A stretch of 41,042 bases of DNA from Loigolactobacillus zhaoyuanensis (GTDB lineage Bacteria > Bacillota > Bacilli > Lactobacillales > Lactobacillaceae): positions 1 through 41,042 of the forward strand of contig NZ_RHOE01000022.1 in assembly GCF_003946385.1 (NCBI RefSeq), written 5' to 3'. Of the stretch, positions 33,561 through 40,980 are shown in pieces (position 1 is the stretch's first letter; each line of letters starts with the position of its first letter). The position numbers and the translations under genes are program-made. Under the pieces are notes generated by a model. The model searched no databases. It was given only the letters and a program-made list of their open reading frames with translations, and was not told the origin of the DNA.

Positions 33561-33995
33561 ATGAAGCAGAAGATTATGATAATTGGTGCCAGAAATAGCG
33601 GAAAAACAGCATTGGTACATTTTCTTGATCAACAGGATCCAACAACTAAGATGAGTGCTTGTATGGTTTACGGCAAACGCACGTTAAATGTACCAGGCGC
33701 GTACTTAGAATGTCCATGGATGCATCAGCATATAATTGCTGCTCAGCAGGACGCAAAATGTATCTTAATGCTTTCTTCAATTGATCATAATCGCCGCTTT
33801 TATCCCCCGAATTTTGCAAAAGTATTTCGTTTGCCAGTCTTTGGAATTCTCACAACTCGTGATTCGATTCCTTTGGATGCTCCAATAGTAGATGTATTGC
33901 GTGAATTTGATTTAGCGGGGGTATCACGTCCATTTTATAAAGTTAATTTAGATAAACCTAGTGATTTAGATTTGATTGAAACAATTGTTAGTTAA
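33561..33995 (+). CDS. EutP/PduV-like small P-loop protein
   Basis: A 144-residue protein with the Walker A loop GARNSGKTAL at residues about 8-17 and the EutP-type stretch KRTLNVPGAYLECPWMHQHI. Relatives are GTPase-like; EutP of Salmonella has been described as an acetate kinase, and PduV has been linked to compartment positioning. The ATG at 33561 is preferred over 33555 because AGGGG lies eight bases before it. The protein is associated with the shell or lumen by context; the exact job here is open. Confidence 0.85.
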   Translation: MKQKIMIIGARNSGKTALVHFLDQQDPTTKMSACMVYGKRTLNVPGAYLECPWMHQHIIAAQQDAKCILMLSSIDHNRRFYPPNFAKVFRLPVFGILTTRDSIPLDAPIVDVLREFDLAGVSRPFYKVNLDKPSDLDLIETIVS

Positions 33996-34012
33996 AAAAG
34001 GAGGTAACCTAA

Positions 34013-35152
34013 GTGGAGCAGTATACGATGCCCACAAAAATATTTTTTGGTAAAGCCGCTATTGATATTTTAGCTAGCTTAACCTTCAAAAAATATTACA
34101 TCATTTGTGATCCTTTTATGCAGAAAAGTCATAAGGTAGATACCATTACTGAGATTTTAAAAGAAAAATCGGCAACATACGAAATCTTTGCGGATGTTGT
34201 TCCAGATCCGACAATTGATGTTGTTACAAAAGGGCTTGAAGGAATTATTAATTTTGAACCAGATGCGGTCATTGCGTTAGGTGGTGGTTCTGCAATTGAT
34301 ACGGCCAAGGCTATTACGAATATCTATGCTAAGACTGTGGAAAACAAACCACCTAAATTGATTGCAATTCCTACGACTAGTGGGACAGGTAGTGAAGTCA
34401 CTTCATTTGCAGTGATTTCTGATCCAACTACTAAAGCAAAATATCCGATCATTGATAACTCATTATTACCAGATTTAGCTATTTTGGATGCACAATTTAC
34501 GCTAAGTGTACCAGCAAGTGTGACCGCCGATACTGGTATGGACGTATTGACACATACGTTAGAAGCTTATGTATCGACCAATGCTTCTGATTTCACCGAT
34601 GCTTGCGGTGAGAAAGCTATGCGGTTAGTCTGGGATAACCTAGATAAAACTGTTAAAAATGGTAGTGATGAAACAGCGCGTGAGAAGATGCATAATGCAT
34701 CCTGCTTAGCTGGAATTGCATTTAATGGGGCTTCATTAGGCATTTGTCATAGCTTGGCCCATGCGTTTGGTGGTCAATTCCACATTCCACATGGTCGTGC
34801 TAACGCAATGTTATTACCCCATGTGATTGCTTATAATGCAGGATTAAATGAAGCAACTGAATACTGTGCCTTAGCACGATATGAACAAGCAGCTAACCTG
34901 TTGGGTCTCAAAAACGGAACACCAAAAGCTACAGTTCACAGCTTGATCAGTCGTATTAAGCGAATGACAAAACAATTTTCTATTCCACAAACAATCAATG
35001 AATATGGAATTGATCCAACTGAATTTATCGAAGCAGTTCCAATTATGGCCGAAAAGGCATTGGCAGATAATTGCACAGTGACCAATCCACGCCAACCAGC
35101 TTTGGCTGATTTGGAAGCAATATATAAGGAGCTGGTCAAGGGAGGATTCTGA
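34013..35152 (+). CDS. Iron-containing alcohol dehydrogenase of the microcompartment
   Basis: A 379-residue group III alcohol dehydrogenase. It shows the NAD-binding ALGGGSAIDTAKAI motif, the IPTTSGTGSEVTSFAVI block and the metal-binding histidines in GICHSLAHAFGGQFHIPHG. In this locus it would reduce acetaldehyde to ethanol and regenerate NAD+ within the shell for the aldehyde dehydrogenase; the counterpart in known cut loci is often called CutO. The start is GTG 34013 with AAAGGAGG eight bases upstream. The stop overlaps the next start (TGATG). The N-terminus (MEQYTMPTKIFFGKAA) is the standard one of the family. Confidence 0.94.
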   Translation: MEQYTMPTKIFFGKAAIDILASLTFKKYYIICDPFMQKSHKVDTITEILKEKSATYEIFADVVPDPTIDVVTKGLEGIINFEPDAVIALGGGSAIDTAKAITNIYAKTVENKPPKLIAIPTTSGTGSEVTSFAVISDPTTKAKYPIIDNSLLPDLAILDAQFTLSVPASVTADTGMDVLTHTLEAYVSTNASDFTDACGEKAMRLVWDNLDKTVKNGSDETAREKMHNASCLAGIAFNGASLGICHSLAHAFGGQFHIPHGRANAMLLPHVIAYNAGLNEATEYCALARYEQAANLLGLKNGTPKATVHSLISRIKRMTKQFSIPQTINEYGIDPTEFIEAVPIMAEKALADNCTVTNPRQPALADLEAIYKELVKGGF

Positions 35153-35721
35153 TGAAATTTATCACAGAACATGAAATAAAATTTCATTATAAACAAGCTC
35201 CTTTCAAAACTTATTATTTAGCTGACAATTGTCGGTTAACGCCTGAAGCGCGACAATTCTTATCAGATCACCGAATTGATTTGGCTAAACAGGTGCTGGT
35301 CCCGGAAGCAAAGGCTGAAGAAGTAACTATCCCCACAGAAGTGACAACTCGACGTAATCAGTTGTTATATAACATGATCAGAATTGATTTTTATGAAATC
35401 GCTTTACTTATGAAGCCAGTCGATAGCCAATTTAGTCAATCGTTATTTAAAACAGCGGAAGCACTAACTAATGATACGGTTGATACTAAGTTAGTAGAAT
35501 TTACAAATAGCAAAGGTTTTACGCTAAAGCAAGATGCTTTCAAGATAAGCTATTTTCATGTTTTAAGTCAATATGGTGCACTGATCATCAAATTAGCACA
35601 CACCGGTAGTGCGATAGAATTACTTGCTTGTGAACTTCCACAGCAAGAACAACAAACTGTAAAACAAATTCTCACTCAGTTAGCTTGGATGATGGATCAG
35701 TTAATGCGAAAGGAAAAATAA
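35152..35721 (+). CDS. Protein with EutT-like N-terminus, no adenosyltransferase motif
   Basis: A 189-residue protein. Residues 1-50 (MKFITEHEIKF, then LADNCRLTPEARQFLSDHRI) resemble the N-terminal segment of EutT cobalamin adenosyltransferases. The rest (residues about 65-189) is helical. It lacks the histidine/cysteine metal motif of EutT; only two scattered cysteines exist. Because CutC is cobalamin-independent, a B12 role would be out of place. The gene overlaps the alcohol dehydrogenase stop by one base and is followed after two bases by eutJ, so it belongs firmly to the operon. Its function is unknown; a structural or assembly role is a guess. Confidence 0.7.
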   Translation: MKFITEHEIKFHYKQAPFKTYYLADNCRLTPEARQFLSDHRIDLAKQVLVPEAKAEEVTIPTEVTTRRNQLLYNMIRIDFYEIALLMKPVDSQFSQSLFKTAEALTNDTVDTKLVEFTNSKGFTLKQDAFKISYFHVLSQYGALIIKLAHTGSAIELLACELPQQEQQTVKQILTQLAWMMDQLMRKEK

Positions 35722-35723
35722 CA

Positions 35724-36560
35724 ATGGATGACAATCAAGAACTAATTAACTGTAATCGTGTTATTTCACAGTTCGAATCAACTATTCAACATCCAGTACG
35801 GATGGCAGGCTCGGAATATTTTACGGGAGTCGATTTAGGTACTGCCTGTATCGTGCTTTCTGTGATGGATAGAGATGGCAATCCTGTAGCGGGAGCCTAT
35901 CAATACGCTAATGTGGTCCGTGATGGAATGGTAGTTGATTATATTGGCGCTATCGATATTGTTCGTAAATTAAAGACTAAATTAGAAGCTGACTTGCAAA
36001 CAACATTGGTTAAGGCAGCTGCCGCGATTCCGCCGGGTACAAACGAATTAGATTCTGGTGCCATAAAAAATGTAGTTCAAGGCGCTGACTTTGACTTAGT
36101 AAACTTACTAGATGAACCGACAGCAGCCAATCAAATTTTGCAGGTCAAAAATGGTGCAATTGTTGATATCGGTGGCGGTACAACTGGGATTGCTATCTTA
36201 AAAGATGGTCGAGTTATCAAAGTTGCTGATGAAGCAACTGGTGGTACACACATGTCACTAGTTATTGCAGGAGCTTATAAGAAGTCTTTTCAAGAGGCTG
36301 AAGAATATAAACGCCAAGATAAGAATCATAAAGAACTCTTACCAGTTCTAAAACCAGTGATTGAGAAAGTATCGTCGATTATCGCAAAGTATATTTCTAA
36401 TGAAAAAATTGATGTTATCTACCTTGTGGGAGGAACGTGTTGTTTAGCTGGTATTGAGACAATCATTGAACAAAAATTGGGAATCATGACGGTGAAACCA
36501 AATAACCCAATGTTTGTTACCCCATTAGGCATTGCAGCAAGTATTGTTCCTGCCGCATAG
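35724..36560 (+). CDS. eutJ: EutJ-like Hsp70-fold ATPase
   Basis: A 278-residue actin/Hsp70-fold protein. The ATP-binding elements are visible: phosphate 1 GVDLGTACIVLSVMD, phosphate 2 VDIGGGTTGIAILKDG, the DEPTAANQIL link and the adenosine motif YLVGGTCCLAGIE. EutJ proteins occur in many ethanolamine and glycyl-radical microcompartment loci and are thought to help fold or load cargo. The ATG at 35724 has AAAGGA upstream and lies just after the preceding stop; the longer open frame from 35685 only overlaps that gene. The chaperone role is inferred from family. Confidence 0.9.
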   Translation: MDDNQELINCNRVISQFESTIQHPVRMAGSEYFTGVDLGTACIVLSVMDRDGNPVAGAYQYANVVRDGMVVDYIGAIDIVRKLKTKLEADLQTTLVKAAAAIPPGTNELDSGAIKNVVQGADFDLVNLLDEPTAANQILQVKNGAIVDIGGGTTGIAILKDGRVIKVADEATGGTHMSLVIAGAYKKSFQEAEEYKRQDKNHKELLPVLKPVIEKVSSIIAKYISNEKIDVIYLVGGTCCLAGIETIIEQKLGIMTVKPNNPMFVTPLGIAASIVPAA

Positions 36561-36628
36561 CAAACCTAGTGACGATGTCTTAGTTACCATAGCGGTAGAT
36601 CAGTCTTTGAAAGAATAGGAGTGGCGTT

Positions 36629-36901
36629 ATGGTAACAGCAAAGTTAACAGGAAATATTTGGGCGACGCGTAAATCAGATTTGCTAAATGGGTTCAGGTTA
36701 ATGTTAGCAGAGGTTATTGGTGGCACCCGCGCAGGTGAACAAATTGTTGTGGTTGACAATGTTGGCGGTGGTGTAGGCGACTGTGTCATTGTTGTAACTG
36801 GCAGTTCAGCACGTAGAATGTTAGAAAATGATGAAATCCCAGTTGACGCAGCAGTTGTCGGTATTATCGATACAGATTGTTCGATAGACAGTAATCAATA
36901 A
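36629..36901 (+). CDS. eutN: EutN/CcmL-type BMC-P vertex protein
   Basis: A 90-residue pentamer-forming shell protein that caps the vertices of the polyhedron. Hallmarks are the N-terminal AKLTGNIWATRKSDLLNGFR, the glycine-rich VVVDNVGGGVGDCVIVVTGS and the C-terminal VDAAVVGIIDTDC. TAGGAG precedes the ATG. It is the only BMC-P gene in the locus, and without it a closed shell is not expected. Confidence 0.95.
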   Translation: MVTAKLTGNIWATRKSDLLNGFRLMLAEVIGGTRAGEQIVVVDNVGGGVGDCVIVVTGSSARRMLENDEIPVDAAVVGIIDTDCSIDSNQ

Positions 36902-36927
36902 AAACAAGATAAGGAGGGATTTAGTTC

Positions 36928-37545
36928 ATGAAAAAACTTATCTGCATTAAAAGTGTAGAAGCTGTTCACATAAAAGGACAACAGAGCTATTCGGTTGATA
37001 AAGATACGATCATTACGCCAGCAGCTAAAGATCTGGCAGATGAATACGGTATAAGTTTTGTCCACGATAAGGCTCAGTCAGCATCAACTGCGGGTCACAA
37101 TTTCACTAAAAAAGATCTAGTTGAGCTGCTTAAGGGGATTATCGCCGATGGTGGCTTAGAGAATAGTAACTTACCATTTAAAGCTGAATGTCATTCTAAT
37201 GGTTTGAAAGTCGTTAAGGGTGGTAGCGTACGGATGGACGAGTTTGAGACGGGCAATCCTGACGCTGATGTAAAATTTCAAGAATTAGTTAGTAAAGAAG
37301 AATCGCAGATGAGCGCTGGATTTTTAGAAATCGATCATTCATCGTTTGATTGGAAATTAACTTATGAAGAAATTGACTACGTGATCAGTGGTACGTTGCA
37401 AGTTGTAATCGACGGCAAAAAATATACTGCAACGGCTGGCGATGTCTTGTTTGTACCATCAGGTTCTGATGTTACTTGGGGTTCACCAGATCAGGCGCAT
37501 ATTTTCTACACAACATATCCGTCTAATTGGGCTGATTTAGTTTAA
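36928..37545 (+). CDS. eutQ: EutQ-like cupin protein
   Basis: A 205-residue protein with an N-terminal region of about 80 residues (KKLICIKSVEAVHIKG, then IITPAAKDLADEYGI, a segment also seen at the N-terminus of EutT-type proteins) and a C-terminal cupin barrel (EEIDYVISGTLQVVIDGKKY, TATAGDVLFVPSGSDVTWG). EutQ of Salmonella has been reported to have acetate kinase activity. No classical acetate kinase gene is in this locus, so it could convert acetyl phosphate to acetate with ATP gain. An AAGGAGGG ribosome binding site precedes the ATG. Confidence 0.88.
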   Translation: MKKLICIKSVEAVHIKGQQSYSVDKDTIITPAAKDLADEYGISFVHDKAQSASTAGHNFTKKDLVELLKGIIADGGLENSNLPFKAECHSNGLKVVKGGSVRMDEFETGNPDADVKFQELVSKEESQMSAGFLEIDHSSFDWKLTYEEIDYVISGTLQVVIDGKKYTATAGDVLFVPSGSDVTWGSPDQAHIFYTTYPSNWADLV

Positions 37546-37556
37546 GGAGGGATTAG

Positions 37557-38162
37557 ATGGATGCGCTAGGTATGATAGAAACAAAGGGCATGCTAGCAGC
37601 AATTGAAGCCAGTGATGTCATGCTTAAAACGGCTGAAGTAACAATCGTCTCTCAAGAAAAAGTCGGTGGTGGTTTAGTGGCGACTTTGGTTGCAGGCGAT
37701 GTTGCAGCTGTAAAAACTTCCGTTGATGCAGCTAGCACAGCAGTTAAACGTTTAAGTACAGAGAGTTTGTTTGTTACTGATGTGATTCCGCGACCAGACA
37801 AGATGTTAAAGAATATTATTTTTGATGACAAAATAGAGTCGGAAAATTCCATCAAAGAACAGGCACTTGACGATTCTAAACCAGTGGTCGATAACAAAGT
37901 TTCAGTGGTAGAGCGGCAAATTGTTAAGGAAGTAACGACTCCCGATTCTAAATCCATAGGTAAAATCAATGAAAATCATTTAATGACAGTCATTGCGGAT
38001 AATACCGCAGCTGAGAAATACTTAAATGGATTTAAAATTAATGATTTACGTAGTTTAGTAAGAAGTCAGCCAGATCTTGCAGCCGATAAGAAGAATTTTT
38101 ATCAGCTAAGCAAGGAAAATATCATCAAAGAATTAATTAAATATTATAGAAGTAAAAAATAA
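37557..38162 (+). CDS. BMC-H shell protein with long C-terminal extension
   Basis: A 201-residue protein. Residues 1-88 are a BMC-H domain ([20 protein letters not shown], pore loop QEKVGGGL, then VAGDVAAVKTSVDAA). A charged, probably flexible linker covers about 89-150. The last 45 residues form a predicted helical unit (FKINDLRSLVRSQPDL, then YQLSKENIIKELIKYYRSKK) whose pattern recalls SAP or Rho N-terminal modules that bind nucleic acid or protein. EutK and PduK are shell proteins with C-terminal extensions of other kinds. The ATG has TTAAGGAGGG upstream. The tail may point into the lumen or the cytosol; its partner is unknown. Confidence 0.88.
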   Translation: MDALGMIETKGMLAAIEASDVMLKTAEVTIVSQEKVGGGLVATLVAGDVAAVKTSVDAASTAVKRLSTESLFVTDVIPRPDKMLKNIIFDDKIESENSIKEQALDDSKPVVDNKVSVVERQIVKEVTTPDSKSIGKINENHLMTVIADNTAAEKYLNGFKINDLRSLVRSQPDLAADKKNFYQLSKENIIKELIKYYRSKK

Positions 38163-38183
38163 TTTACGCAGAAAAGGGAGATT

Positions 38184-39749
38184 ATGATTGTGGAACAATT
38201 TGACAAGGACCTTCGTTCGATTCAAGAAGCAAGGGATTTGGTCAAAGCTGGCGAAGTAGCAACAAAAAAAATTGCTACCTTTAATAACGAGCAAATTGAT
38301 CATATTTTACAATATATGAAAGAAGCAGCTGAAGAACATGCTGCTGAATTAGCTGAAATGGCAGTCGTTGAAACTGGATTTGGTAAGGCTAAAGATAAAA
38401 CTTACAAAAATCATGCTGCAGCCACCTTGCTGTATGAGCAAATTAAGGATCAAAAGACAATCGGTGTAATTGCTGAAGATAAGGCTAATGGCACGTTTGA
38501 TGTCGCAGCGCCAGTTGGTTTGATCATGGGAATCGTTCCATCAACTAATCCAACTTCAACGACAATTTTCAAGGCTATGATTGCAATTAAATCACGTAAT
38601 GCTATTATTTTTGCGCCGCATCCGGCAGCTACCAAATGTACAAATAAAGCGGCTGAGATCCTAAATGATGCTGCTGTTGCGGCTGGAGCGCCTGAAGGAA
38701 TCATTGGCTGTGTGTCGACACCGACTATGGCTTCAACAAACGAATTGATGCACGCCAAAGATGTAGCATTGATTATTGCTACTGGTGGTCCTGGGATGGT
38801 CAAAGCAGCATATAGCGCTGGTAAACCTGCGATTGGTGTTGGTGCAGGGAATTCACCAGCTTATATTGAAGCTAGTGCTGATGTTAAAGCTGCGGTGGCA
38901 CGGATAATTGCTAGTAAAACTTTTGATAACGGAACGATTTGCGCTTCAGAACAATCAATTGTGTGTGAAGAGTCTAATAAGAATGAAGTCATTAGCGAAT
39001 TGAAGCGGCAGGGCGGGTACTTTATGACTCCTGAAGAAACACAAAAGGTTTGTAAAGTTTTATTCCGACCGGGGACACATGCTATGAGTGCTAAGTATGT
39101 TGGGCGCTCACCGCAAGTAATTGCAGCTGGTGCTGGTATTGGAATTCCAGAAGGAACTAAAGTTCTGATTGGTGCACAAGATGGTGTTGGTGAGGGTAAT
39201 CCATTATCCTTTGAAAAATTAACTACCGTATTGGCATTCTATGTTGTCAAAGATTGGCAAGAAGCGTGTGATTTGAGTATCAATTTATTGCAAAACGGAA
39301 TTGGTCATACGATGAGTATTCACACAAATAACCATGATATGGTGCTTAGATTTGCGGCTAAACCGGCTTCAAGAATTTTAGTCAATACAGGTGGCAGTCA
39401 AGGTGGTACAGGTTTAAGTACTGGGTTACCAATTTCGTTTACGCTTGGTTGTGGTACCTTCGGTGGTAGTTCAGTGTCGGAAAATGTTAGTCCTAAGCAT
39501 TTATTGAATGTTAAGAAAGTTGCTTATGGTATGAAGGACGTAACCACTCTGGCTGAGGATGATCCAACATTTAACTACAAAGAAGCCGGCTGTGCAAACG
39601 GTAAGTGTGACGCGATGATGCCGCCAAAGCCATTACAAGCAAGCTCTGCGGAACTTAAAAATACATTAAGTGCTAAGCAGGAAGATGCTAGTAATGCAGA
39701 ATTGGCTGAAGTTGTGCGCAAGTTATTACTGGCTATGAATGATAAATAA
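38184..39749 (+). CDS. CoA-acylating acetaldehyde dehydrogenase of the microcompartment
   Basis: A 521-residue enzyme converting acetaldehyde, CoA and NAD+ to acetyl-CoA. The catalytic cysteine is Cys253 in FDNGTICASEQS; STNPTSTTIFKAMIAIKSRN and IGVGAGNSPAYIE are the cofactor and substrate blocks of the EutE/PduP group. The C-terminal 60 residues include a Cys-containing linker (GCANGKCDAMMPPKP) and an amphipathic helix (NAELAEVVRKLLLAMNDK) of encapsulation-peptide type. The start may be GTG 38190, which has better spacing from GGGAG (9 bases) than ATG 38184 (3 bases); both give the same enzyme. It would pair with the alcohol dehydrogenase for NAD recycling and pass acetyl-CoA to PduL. Confidence 0.93.
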   Translation: MIVEQFDKDLRSIQEARDLVKAGEVATKKIATFNNEQIDHILQYMKEAAEEHAAELAEMAVVETGFGKAKDKTYKNHAAATLLYEQIKDQKTIGVIAEDKANGTFDVAAPVGLIMGIVPSTNPTSTTIFKAMIAIKSRNAIIFAPHPAATKCTNKAAEILNDAAVAAGAPEGIIGCVSTPTMASTNELMHAKDVALIIATGGPGMVKAAYSAGKPAIGVGAGNSPAYIEASADVKAAVARIIASKTFDNGTICASEQSIVCEESNKNEVISELKRQGGYFMTPEETQKVCKVLFRPGTHAMSAKYVGRSPQVIAAGAGIGIPEGTKVLIGAQDGVGEGNPLSFEKLTTVLAFYVVKDWQEACDLSINLLQNGIGHTMSIHTNNHDMVLRFAAKPASRILVNTGGSQGGTGLSTGLPISFTLGCGTFGGSSVSENVSPKHLLNVKKVAYGMKDVTTLAEDDPTFNYKEAGCANGKCDAMMPPKPLQASSAELKNTLSAKQEDASNAELAEVVRKLLLAMNDK

Positions 39750-39768
39750 TAGTGAAGAGGTGAATTAA

Positions 39769-40431
39769 TTGGATAATTATGAAAAAGCAATTCGAATCCT
39801 TACGGGGACATTGAATAGCCAGACTAGCACAACGACAACTGCAAGTACTAACGTCACCACTGGAAAAACAATTCCGGTTGGGATCTCAAATCGACATATT
39901 CATTTATCACAACAGGATTTGAATAAGCTATTTGGGACAGGACATCAGTTAACTAAATTAAAGGATTTATCCCAACCAGGCCAGTTTGCCTGTAAGGAAA
40001 CTGTCATTTTATGTGGGCCCAAGGGTGCGATTGAGAAAGTAAGAATTCTTGGTCCAGTAAGATCGCATACACAAATTGAAATTCTCGCCAGCGATACATT
40101 TAAACTAGGAGTTAAAGCACCTGTTCGTCTATCGGGACAGTTAGACGGTACCCCTGGTATTACGGTTATTGGGCCTAATGGATCCGTTGAAACTGAAGAT
40201 GGCTTAATCATCGCCCAACGGCATATTCATATGTTACCCAGTCAGGCAGCAGCTTTCAATGTTCAGGATGGCGAAAATGTCACGATTGAATTCACTGGCT
40301 TACGTGGCGGTGTTTTAAACAATGTTATTATTCGCGCAAAGGAAAATTCAGGGTTAGAGTGTCATATCGATACTGAAGAGGCCAATGCGTTAGGTGTTAA
40401 ACCAGGTACACCGATTACAATAAAAAAATAA
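39769..40431 (+). CDS. pduL: PduL-type phosphate acetyltransferase
   Basis: A 220-residue phosphotransacylase that turns acetyl-CoA into acetyl phosphate and frees CoA inside the shell. Two metal-binding histidine clusters mark the family: IPVGISNRHIHLSQQDL and GLIIAQRHIHMLPSQA. Residues 1-15 (MDNYEKAIRILTGTL) form an amphipathic helix, followed by a Ser/Thr linker, the usual layout of an N-terminal encapsulation peptide. The start is TTG 39769 with AAGAGG eight bases upstream. It follows the aldehyde dehydrogenase directly, in pathway order. Confidence 0.94.
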   Translation: MDNYEKAIRILTGTLNSQTSTTTTASTNVTTGKTIPVGISNRHIHLSQQDLNKLFGTGHQLTKLKDLSQPGQFACKETVILCGPKGAIEKVRILGPVRSHTQIEILASDTFKLGVKAPVRLSGQLDGTPGITVIGPNGSVETEDGLIIAQRHIHMLPSQAAAFNVQDGENVTIEFTGLRGGVLNNVIIRAKENSGLECHIDTEEANALGVKPGTPITIKK

Positions 40432-40451
40432 AAATTTGGAGGTAATTTACA

Positions 40452-40733
40452 ATGCAAGATGCTCTAGGTATGATTGAAACTAAAGGTTTGGTTAGCTCGA
40501 TTGAGGCTGCTGATGCAATGGTCAAGGCAGCAAATGTGACTTTGATTGGGAAAGAACACGTTGGTGGTGGTTTAGTAACTGTACTCGTACGCGGGGATGT
40601 TGGTGCCGTTAAGGCAGCGACTGATGCCGGTGCTGCGGCTGCACAAAGAGTCGGTGAGTTAATTTCTGTCCATGTTATCCCAAGACCACATGCTGAAGTA
40701 GAAACAATTTTACCACATGCTAATACTAAATAA
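40452..40733 (+). CDS. BMC-H shell protein, last gene of the locus
   Basis: A 93-residue BMC-H protein almost identical to those at 25590 and 25902 ([20 protein letters not shown], pore loop [10 protein letters not shown]-terminal [14 protein letters not shown]). TTGGAGG precedes the ATG. The locus thus begins and ends with near-copies of the same major tile gene in direct orientation. Confidence 0.95.
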   Translation: MQDALGMIETKGLVSSIEAADAMVKAANVTLIGKEHVGGGLVTVLVRGDVGAVKAATDAGAAAAQRVGELISVHVIPRPHAEVETILPHANTK

Positions 40734-40822
40734 AGATAAAGTTTAAGCACCTAGTCTAAATATAAACCAGGTTTAACATAGACAAGGTAAAAAGGTGACT
40801 CTGAAATATCAGGGTTGAAGTG

Positions 40823-40864
40823 AACCCCCGGTATTGGACCAGAATCCAATACCGGGGGTTTTAC
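40823..40864 (+). terminator. Strong hairpin after the microcompartment operon, possible IS3-type terminal structure
   Basis: Perfect 16-bp arms AACCCCCGGTATTGGA (40823-40838) and TCCAATACCGGGGGTT (40845-40860), a 6-base loop and then TTAC. It can stop transcription after the last shell gene. The TGAACCCCC start and the ATG closely behind also resemble the left end of IS3-family elements, where such a hairpin shields the transposase from read-through. Confidence 0.65.
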
Positions 40865-40865
40865 T

Positions 40866-40928
40866 ATGACTAAATATACTAAGCAGTTTAAACGTAAGCA
40901 CCAAATAACTGACCGACTATCAAACTAA
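40866..40928 (+). pseudogene. Possible IS3-family orfA remnant
   Basis: A 20-codon frame (MTKYTKQFKRKHQITDRLSN) opens five bases after the hairpin. The first nine residues are like the MTKYSxEFK beginning of IS150/IS3-group orfA proteins, and then similarity is lost and a stop follows. Together with the terminal-like hairpin this suggests a decayed insertion sequence end. The match is short. Confidence 0.35.
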
Positions 40929-40944
40929 CTAAATCCAAGTTATG

Positions 40945-40980
40945 ATTACCTCATCAAATAATTGGTGAGGTGATTTTTAT
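40945..40980 (+). promoter_or_regulatory. Hairpin ending in a T run, overlapping a possible ribosome binding site
   Basis: Arms ATTACCTCATCAA (40945-40957) and TTGGTGAGGTGAT (40962-40974) pair over 13 positions, two of them G-U in RNA, followed by five T. It could be a terminator. The right arm also contains GGTGAGGTGA, the best ribosome binding site for the TTG at 40980, which would be hidden in the stem. Confidence 0.5.

Noticed and set aside
35152-36560. Ethanolamine utilisation locus, because of EutS, EutN, EutJ, EutP, EutQ and EutT-like genes
   Set aside because: No EutBC ammonia-lyase, EutA or EutL genes are present; the signature enzyme is CutC with CutD.
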